Of a DNA stretch of 64,000 nucleotides, positions 57,460 through 64,000 are shown in pieces (the first letter of the stretch is position 1; each line of letters opens with the position of its first letter). The DNA lies in contig OX465105.1 in the NCBI GenBank assembly GCA_949987565.1, positions 22,760,653 through 22,824,652 on the forward strand, written 5' to 3'. The notes under the pieces are model-generated. The model worked only from the letters and a program-made list of their open reading frames with translations. It searched no databases and was not told the DNA's origin. A program made the position numbers and the translations under genes. This stretch comes from Luidia sarsii. Lineage: Eukaryota > Echinodermata > Asteroidea > Paxillosida > Luidiidae.

Positions 57460-59180
57460 AGATCTGCCTTTAGATGGAGAGACAGAAATCATGACAGTAA
57501 GACAGCGGCTGTGATGGCTTCTCGGGTGTAAGCTGTGCTGCAGTGAATCGTAGGGCTAGCAGAGGTTCCCCCTTTGTCCTTTTTCAAACAAGAATCTATA
57601 ACTTGTTCCGGCTCTCATGCCATACACATGTACATGCTTTTTACACATTTTTGTCGGAATGGTGTTTCAGAGGGTACGTACGCCTCTTCACCCTCACACA
57701 ACCCCTGTTGTCATTGTCGTTGTTGTTTTTTAGCCCATTTCCACACTCTTTTCCCTCCGATCCTGTAAAGAATGCATGAATGATGAATCCTCACCTTTTT
57801 TCCCCGGTTATTTACATGGTACATCTGTAAGTGCCTTAGTGCTGTGTCGTATTTTGATTGGTGCTCTGTCGTCATTGTCTTAATACCATTTAAATTTTTC
57901 AGTACTTTTTGGTGAGGTCATCTCCTGTCCTGCCTGTCCCCCTTCCCCTTCCCCCCATGACCTTACCCCATTTGTCCATGAGTATGGCATTAGCAAATCA
58001 GAGACGTGGCCGCATGTGTATTATCTCCTCCCCCCTCCACCCTTTTCAAAAGTGAGGTGGGGGGATATCATGTTTTCCCGCTACCCCCCCCCCCCATTTT
58101 CGTTGGGTCAGAATGTTAACGAATTACAAACTGTCAGTGCGCTGGGGACAAGAAAGTGTTGGTCAGAATCATTGACCTGAACCTTTGGTCTGGATTGAGC
58201 GGAAAGGTCCGGGGATGTGGAGAGGGATCTTGACCAGCTCAATCCAACAGTTGAGCTTGTGATAGACCAGCGATGCTACATGTTGAGAATCTGACTACCG
58301 GTAACCCTCAGTCAGAATGTTACTTGAAACATTTTCAGGCATTTTTGGACGCTGAAGAAGGCCATTAAAGTGTGTTTCTTGAAGCATCGTTCGAAGAGAA
58401 AACACCACAGCTCGTGCCTCAGAGTTTTGAAAAACCCTTGGATGGGACCCTGACCACTGGCCACTTGGGGTCGGTGACCTCTGCTGGCCAATTGTATGCC
58501 ATCCCCCTCCCCCCCCCCCCCCGCCTCCCTCCCCCTTTTTACTCATGCACGTGCTCATGCCTCTGCTGCGTGTAGACAAATCCGGCCGAGCCTCACAAGG
58601 CAGCCATAACTGGGATCGGAGAGTCTGTCGCACACCAACCCCATTGACCCACCCACATCCGGTGACTGAAAATGACACACATTTCACACGGTGTCAGTTG
58701 AATACGGTGGCCCATTCTCACTTAAAACAGGGCAAAAGGAAGAGCATTCGTCCATTCTGGTAATTTGAATTTACAGCAGGAACTTCCTTCCCCATTATTT
58801 TAGCATTTTTTTGTGGGGGCTGCTGTTAAGACGGCCACATAATGACACGTGTCGATTGGCCTACGGTAGTCAGAATCACCTACAAACCCATCTACCCATT
58901 ATAACCTATAGACATTCAATAGCTGGTGCCAGACTGAAATGCCATCCAGGCTGCCATCTTTAAAAAAAAAAAAGTATGGGCAGAAGTAGAGAGTGCCATC
59001 ATGGACGTATAGAAAAACCACATACGTGCATGAGCATTGCCCCGTACCATCATAGAACCATGGGCAAATTTGAACGTGCGTCACGTCACACGAATACAAG
59101 CATGTGGCAGTCGGGCAGTGCTCTTTACATCCGCCCATAGTTTGATGCTAGTCTGGTCCCCCATGGCATTACAGTATCCT
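57460..59180. other. Unassigned sequence between terminal exons B and C
   Basis: Unique sequence with short homopolymer C runs (for example 58081-58094 and 58508-58522). No exon or known repeat was recognised. Confidence 0.4.
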
Positions 59181-59185
59181 GACAT

Positions 59186-59440
59186 TTGTGACCCGGCACA
59201 TCATAATGAGGAATAACCCCCACTTTTGAGATTTTGAGATTTTCTAATAATGTGAAAGAGTGTACCATTAGCTTTCAAATGATATCAAAATTTCCTCCAA
59301 TACATTAACTTTCCGAAAATACAAAAAAAAAAAAGAACATTGATTTTTAATCGAATTAAGAAGATACTTTGACTTTAGGCGTTGTTTACTCGAAAAGTGT
59401 TTTGGTGGGATATTCCTCATGTCGCTGTGCCGGGTCACAT
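59186..59440. mobile_element. MITE family M6 (about 255 bp)
   Basis: Left end TGTGACCCGGCACATCA and right end TGTGCCGGGTCACAT are inverted repeats. Next to each are GAGGAATAACCCCCAC and GGTGGGATATTCCTCAT, which also pair. AT-rich inside, no ORF. Confidence 0.82.
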
Positions 59441-59559
59441 TTCTAATAGACGTCTTTAGGTTTATGCATCTATACACATTCAGGTTACCGTACATAATCT
59501 CTTTCCGAACCCCATTTCAAAGAATATTTTGTTAATTTGTTATTGTTGTGTCCATTGTA

Positions 59560-60350
59560 TTTTATCCAGTTATTTTCCTTTTCCATTTTCCGTTGGTGTT
59601 GATATTGCCGTCATTGTCCGTGTTGTCATTTTCATATTTTCTGGTGACATGGCATGGTAATTTTCATCATGATATCATGTTTATTGCCCTTCGTTGTCAT
59701 TTTTTGTGGTCATTGTCCTTAAGGTCATCATCATTAAGTAGTAAGGGTGATCAAAGTGACGCGATGTGTCGTTGCTGGTGGCACCAGCAACGACACAGCG
59801 CGTGACTTTGATCACCCTTTCTACTTATCTATACCACCACGATGAACAACCCCTTCATTTTCTATTGAGTCATCATCATTGTTGTCATTTTCATAATTGT
59901 CAATATCAGTCGCATTGCTAGCAGTGACATATTTGACATTTATGTCATTTTTATTGTTGTGGTGACATGGTCATTGTCTTTTAGATCATTCCTGTTATTG
60001 CTGTCATTGTCAATGTCATCTTTGTTGCAATATTTTCAATGGCATGGGCATTATTGGCAATATTTTTTGTCATTGATGTCATTTGTATTTTTGTCATTGT
60101 CATTATCACAAAGTTGTTTATTATAATTGTCATTTTGTGGTCACTGAATGTTGTCACAATGATATTGTGAATGGTATGGGCATTGTTGCCATTGTCATTT
60201 TTCACTTTTGTTATTGTCTTGGTGACATCATCATTGTCAGGATATTGTGCTTCTTGTCAGTCTCTCTGGTTATCCTTCTGTTGTCATTGCTGTCAGTTGT
60301 CATGGGATTGTTAGTGTCACATAGCCATTGTACTTGTCATTGTTGTCATT
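59560..60350. repeat. TTGTCATTG-rich simple repeat before terminal exon C
   Basis: About 0.8 kb with many irregular TTGTCATT, GTTGTCATTG and ATTGTCATTTT units. It ends roughly 80 bp before the acceptor of terminal exon C. A hairpin element at 59735-59827 interrupts it. Confidence 0.8.
59735..59827. repeat. Near-perfect 46-bp-arm hairpin
   Basis: Left arm AAGTAGTAAGGGTGATCAAA with GATGTGTCGTTGCTGGTG; right arm CACCAGCAACGACACAGCG with TTTGATCACCCTTTCTACTT. There is almost no loop. It looks like a small recent foldback insertion into the TTGTCAT repeat. Confidence 0.85.
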
Positions 60351-60429
60351 CTGGGCTCTTCTGTCCTTTTTTTCTATAAAAAAAAGCAATCTCTCTTTTT
60401 ATGTTTTGTCTCTCCTCTCCTGTCCACAG

Positions 60430-60513
60430 AAAAAGATATACATCATCATATGCTGCGCCATCCTAATTGGGGTGGTTATCATTGTGGTAGCATCTGTAGT
60501 TCCTGGTCTCTGA
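60430..60513 (+). CDS. STX1: Syntaxin-1-like, alternative terminal exon C (membrane anchor C)
   Basis: This phase-0 exon follows CTCCTCTCCTGTCCACAG. It encodes KKIYIIICCAILIGVVIIV, then VASVVPGL and a TGA stop. It is the closest of the three to the vertebrate syntaxin-1A anchor (KKIMIIICCVILGIVI): double lysine, III, and CC in the same register. It is the last of three competing terminal exons, over 18 kb from the donor at 42083, so its use needs the polymerase to pass the A and B poly(A) regions. An AATAAA lies at 62620. A TGCATG, the core of the RBFOX site, lies at 60629, about 115 bp after the stop; its function here is not shown. Confidence 0.94.
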   Translation, partial: KKIYIIICCAILIGVVIIVVASVVPGL

Positions 60514-61010
60514 GGCTAGTCCTGTCACCTCGCCCATCCACCGGGAAGAAGGGAGAGAACACACAAATCCCCAACTACCCCATACCCCTTTACACAGGGG
60601 GGGGGGGGGGAAGCACTCACCGTAGACTTGCATGCTGCTCCACTCACTTGGCACTGCTTGGAATCTGGTAGCTGGAACATCAGCGTGGCAGGGGAGGGGA
60701 GGGGAGGGGAGGGGGGGGGGACTCCTTCCGTTCTGAAGTGCCGGTTCGTCCTCACCGGCCAGAGTTCCTCAATGAGGCCGTTCTGTAGCTGCACTTCTAT
60801 CAGCTTAAACGGAACTCTGATAGTCTTTGTGGGTTATCTTTGGTTTGTTCTGTGTCGTTAAAAGACTAGTGAGACTCATCATTAATCCCAGGCGTACTGT
60901 ACAGGGGCTGTAGGTCCTGCCGGTGCAGTGGAGCTTAACTCCTTGTTTGTAAATTCAGCAAGACTGTAGGGGACCAATGTAATGATTTTTGTCTGTGATA
61001 GATATGTGGA

Positions 61011-61730
61011 AAGTTTGCGGGGACACCGTGTGAGTGTGACCTCTTTTGAGAAGGCGTATGTGTCTGAAAAAGAGAGCTGGTAACTCAGTGTGTTGGGCAG
61101 TGTGGTGTCTTCACGTTGTCCGGAGGCTGCTACATAATAAGCACCATTGATAGTTGGTGTCCAGCTGGTCCCCGACATCAGGCAGAGCCCACGCTGTCCG
61201 AAACGTCGAGTTACCAGCTCGTCTCTGAGCCACACTCCTTCTCAAAAGAGATGACCGAAACCCTAGTCACACTAGAGGCGGAGTGAGCCGGATTGCTGAA
61301 TGAAAATTCTTTGCATGTTCGAAGTGCGGTCTAAAAAATCTGACTGCATTGTGCGTAACAGCATTCTAAATGCCCCTACTGCTTGTTCCAGTGGCAGTCG
61401 AGCTGCATTCGGGAGGTAGGTAATACACCATCCGGAGTGGGCAAGAATCATTCAAAGTGGAGTCAAAGAGGATTCTAAGTATTCCAGCGGCATTTTTTGA
61501 AATGCTTCAGTCCAGTATGGACCTCTGTGATTCCAGCTGGTTCTGTTCGATTCCTGCCCAGCCCAAATAAGGCTGTGTCCGAAACGGGCTTCCAGAGCTA
61601 CGGCTAGGGCTATTGTCTTCGCATCTCCGTGTATTTCCAATAGGGGGAAGACCTAGACCTAGCTCTAGACGCCCTTTTCGGACATGGCCTAAGTCTGACG
61701 GGGCCTTTACATGGTGTCCCCGCAAACTGA
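61011..61730. mobile_element. Possible element with AGTTTGCGGGGACACC ends
   Basis: AGTTTGCGGGGACACCGTG at 61012 and its near reverse complement CATGGTGTCCCCGCAAACT at 61711 frame about 0.7 kb. Inside are further inverted pieces (CTCTTTTGAGAAGG with CCTTCTCAAAAGAG; GCTGGTAACTC with GAGTTACCAGC) and the M7 copy. It may be two nested elements. Confidence 0.5.
61570..61690. mobile_element. MITE family M7 (about 120 bp)
   Basis: Left AGGCTGTGTCCGAAACGGGC and right GCCCTTTTCGGACATGGCCT are inverted. The next 20 bp (TCCAGAGCTACGGCTAGGGC and AGACCTAGCTCTAGAC) also pair. Confidence 0.78.
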
Positions 61731-62619
61731 TGACCACGTTGTGATTCCACCATGCAAGCCTTCAAGTCGTTTCTGACCGTCGCCGTGTTCAGAATGTGGA
61801 GCCACATGTCACCCCCAGTCGTTGAGTTGTGCATTTAGCCAGCAATCCTAGAGATGTGAGGAGAAGCACAAACCGATTTGACAGTCTTGAATTTTCCGGG
61901 GCCTTTTAAGCATTTGATCGATCATGTATGTAATTGCCTTAAAAAGCAGCCAGCCATTCTCCACACTGGTCTGTCGAGCTAGCTATTAATCAGGGGATAG
62001 AGGTCAACCAACCAATCAGTCAATCAGACAGTCAGTCCGTGGGACAATCAGCCAATAAGTTAATGGCAGTTATGTCTCGTATTCCCCCATCACTTAAATT
62101 AACCCTCATTTAAGCAGGAGTATGGACTGAATTCTTTGGTGGTGTCTCGGTGATTCTTATTCTTTGGTCGTGCAAACGTTTGATGCCTTTTTGCAACAGG
62201 CAAACCCCACATCTGTAATTTTGGTACCTAATCCTGATGAGCTGTGACAATGACAGTATTAAGTTAATTGATTTCAAACGATTTTATCAAAATGATCACC
62301 CGGGTGATCATAAGGGCTTTATCTACCATCCTACCGAATAGCCTTGGAATTGATGCACGCACACCAGATATCTGAATTGGGGAAATCTTGCACTGTTCTA
62401 AGGACTAACAGAAATAAAAGAAGAAATCAAAAACAGAAATCTGATCTCTATAATTCCAGAACTTTGATTTGAAAAAAAACGCTGAATTTTATGCACAGTT
62501 CTAAGTCTTTCACATTCAATGAAAATACCCCCCCAAAATGTTTGTAGGTGCTTGGAAAGATATGGATGACATTGTTTGAGCATGACACTGAACCAACCCC
62601 AGCAATTTTCTTTCATTCA

Positions 62620-62625
62620 AATAAA
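62620..62625 (+). promoter_or_regulatory. Candidate poly(A) signal for terminal exon C
   Basis: AATAAA about 2.1 kb after the stop codon of terminal exon C, in an A/T-rich setting. Earlier non-canonical signals are possible. Confidence 0.35.
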
Positions 62626-62834
62626 AGTATTTCATGATAGGGATCAGTCTTTAAAACTTGTGCTTTTATATCCTAATATCCCTAGGCCTTCCCCCCCCCC
62701 ATAAAAACTCCTACAGGTAGATTGAGTAGGACTGTGAATGTTAGGCATGAATTTGTGGACATTGCAATATCCTGTGTCCCATGTAGCAATTGCCTTATCG
62801 TAGCTGCAATGTGATGTTGTGATACGACCCATTC

Positions 62835-63320
62835 TAAAGCCGCGTCCGCACTGGACTTAGAATGGGTAAACTAACTGAGCAAATGGGTAAATTGACCATT
62901 TTAAGTCCAGTGCGGACAGCCCAGGAAGTTTTCCTCCCAGGTAACTTACCCGACTCCAGTGGGTAGTTTAACCGACCAACTTCTGCCCGGTTAAATTGAC
63001 CAGGTAAGTTTAACCGAGTCGATAAGTCCAATCCGGACATGACGTCTCGGTAAACGACTCGGTAAAAAACCACATCCGGCGCCCCGCATGTTACGTTACT
63101 GTATGCAAGACTCGTGCGGGCGCAGGGTAACAACGTGTTTGTGTACCTAGTGTACATGCACATGTACATGTACATGTACATGAGTCGGTTAGTTTTACCA
63201 ATCGTCTCGGTTAGTTTACCCGAGTCGAAAAGTCCAAGTGCGGACGCCGGGAAGATTTACCCATTGGAATGTTACCCACGGGCTCGGTAAAAAAATAAGT
63301 CCAGTGCGGACACGGCTTAA
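62835..63320. mobile_element. MITE family M5, best copy (about 485 bp)
   Basis: Left TAAAGCCGCGTCCGCACTGG and right CCAGTGCGGACACGGCTTAA form inverted repeats of about 25 bp. Many internal half-sites (AACCGAGTCG, AAGTCCAGTGCGG, CTCGGTAAA) repeat in both directions. It gained a small TACATG array at 63152-63181. Confidence 0.85.
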
Positions 63321-64000
63321 GCCAACATCCATTGTAAGATGACATGGCTCTCACTCATTGGCACACACCCACCACCACCATAAAGTGTCCCATTCAACCC
63401 TTGCAGCTATATGGCCGTGTATATAGTTTTCATTGGTAATAGTTTTTTTGGTTTTTTTTTTTTAGTTTTTTGCCTGTGCTATTCTGCCAAAATTATTTGA
63501 TCCCCCCCCCTTCCCATAAATTTGATTAGGGATTCGGACATTTATTTTTGTCTTTGCGAGAAATTTGGTCGTGGAATTGTCCCAGCCATTTAGTGGTGAC
63601 TAGAAGCACTTGTCACCTCTGCCATTTTACCACTCCAATTGCTTTAGTGCCTCATATTCCCTGATAAGGGAGTGGAAAAATGGCGGCAGCTAATGCCACA
63701 AAAAGAAATACTGAGCAGATATTTGTTTGTTGTTGAGGTTGTTGTTTTGCTGCCAGCAACAGTGCTTGCTTTTGAGGTGAATTTACCACACCAGGCTAGA
63801 ATGGGTTCCACTATATTTTTCACGGCCCCATATTTAGTTGCTTTTTGGTAAAGCCAAGAATTTCTGGGCTAACGCCACAAGCAAAGAATCTTGCATTATG
63901 GGAACTTAGCATATGCGCAGGATCCAAATGCCGTTCTTACCTGTGAAAATAATGCTGGGCTGACATAAAGCCAGACTTGTATTTGAGTCCTAGTCCAAGT
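63321..64000. other. Unassigned sequence at the right edge
   Basis: No exon or repeat recognised. Short T and C homopolymers occur at 63445-63465 and 63503-63510. Confidence 0.4.

Larger units (their letters stand above)
60514..62634 (+). other. Probable 3' UTR and downstream region of terminal exon C
   Basis: From the stop to the AATAAA at 62620-62625. It includes poly-G runs (60597-60611, 60710-60720) and the MITEs listed next. No further syntaxin sequence is seen. Confidence 0.45.

Overview
This is a window of animal nuclear DNA. It holds intron-split coding exons with GT-AG boundaries, several families of inverted-repeat transposable elements, tRNA-derived SINEs, a non-LTR retrotransposon remnant and much satellite DNA. 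The only clear host gene is a plus-strand neuronal-type syntaxin (STX1 family). Protein similarity, exon structure and repeat style suggest an invertebrate deuterostome such as an echinoderm, cephalochordate or hemichordate. I cannot name the species.

Layout. Positions 1-31.6 kb hold no exon I can support. This is either a very long 5' syntaxin intron or intergenic DNA. It is packed with a palindromic hexamer microsatellite (TACATG)n and carries a 1.6 kb GA-rich satellite and copies of a foldback repeat with a GACGTTTCGATCC core. It also has a 0.95 kb element with 39-bp terminal inverted repeats around a Myb/SANT-like exon, a decayed zinc-finger fragment in a hAT-like setting, an element with a THAP-like ORF, and a CR1/L2-type reverse-transcriptase remnant. 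Positions 31.6-42.1 kb hold six constitutive syntaxin exons that match vertebrate STX1 exons 4-9 boundary for boundary. They cover the end of the Habc domain, the linker and the whole SNARE motif. The first three exons were not found.

Positions 47.4-60.5 kb hold three separate terminal exons, each with a phase-0 acceptor. Each encodes a complete but different C-terminal membrane anchor and its own stop codon. Each can be joined to the same donor at 42083, so the gene probably makes at least three syntaxins with identical SNARE motifs and different membrane anchors. Tandem repeats of unrelated sequence lie in most introns and in the terminal-exon region.

The two most interesting observations are the three interchangeable anchors and the TACATG microsatellite. 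Comparing paralogous repeat copies shows the same CATGTA unit gained or lost next to a TA dinucleotide at five sites. This suggests the microsatellite is seeded by a recurrent small insertion. All coordinates of decayed repeats are approximate by about 5-15 bases; exon boundaries were worked out base by base.
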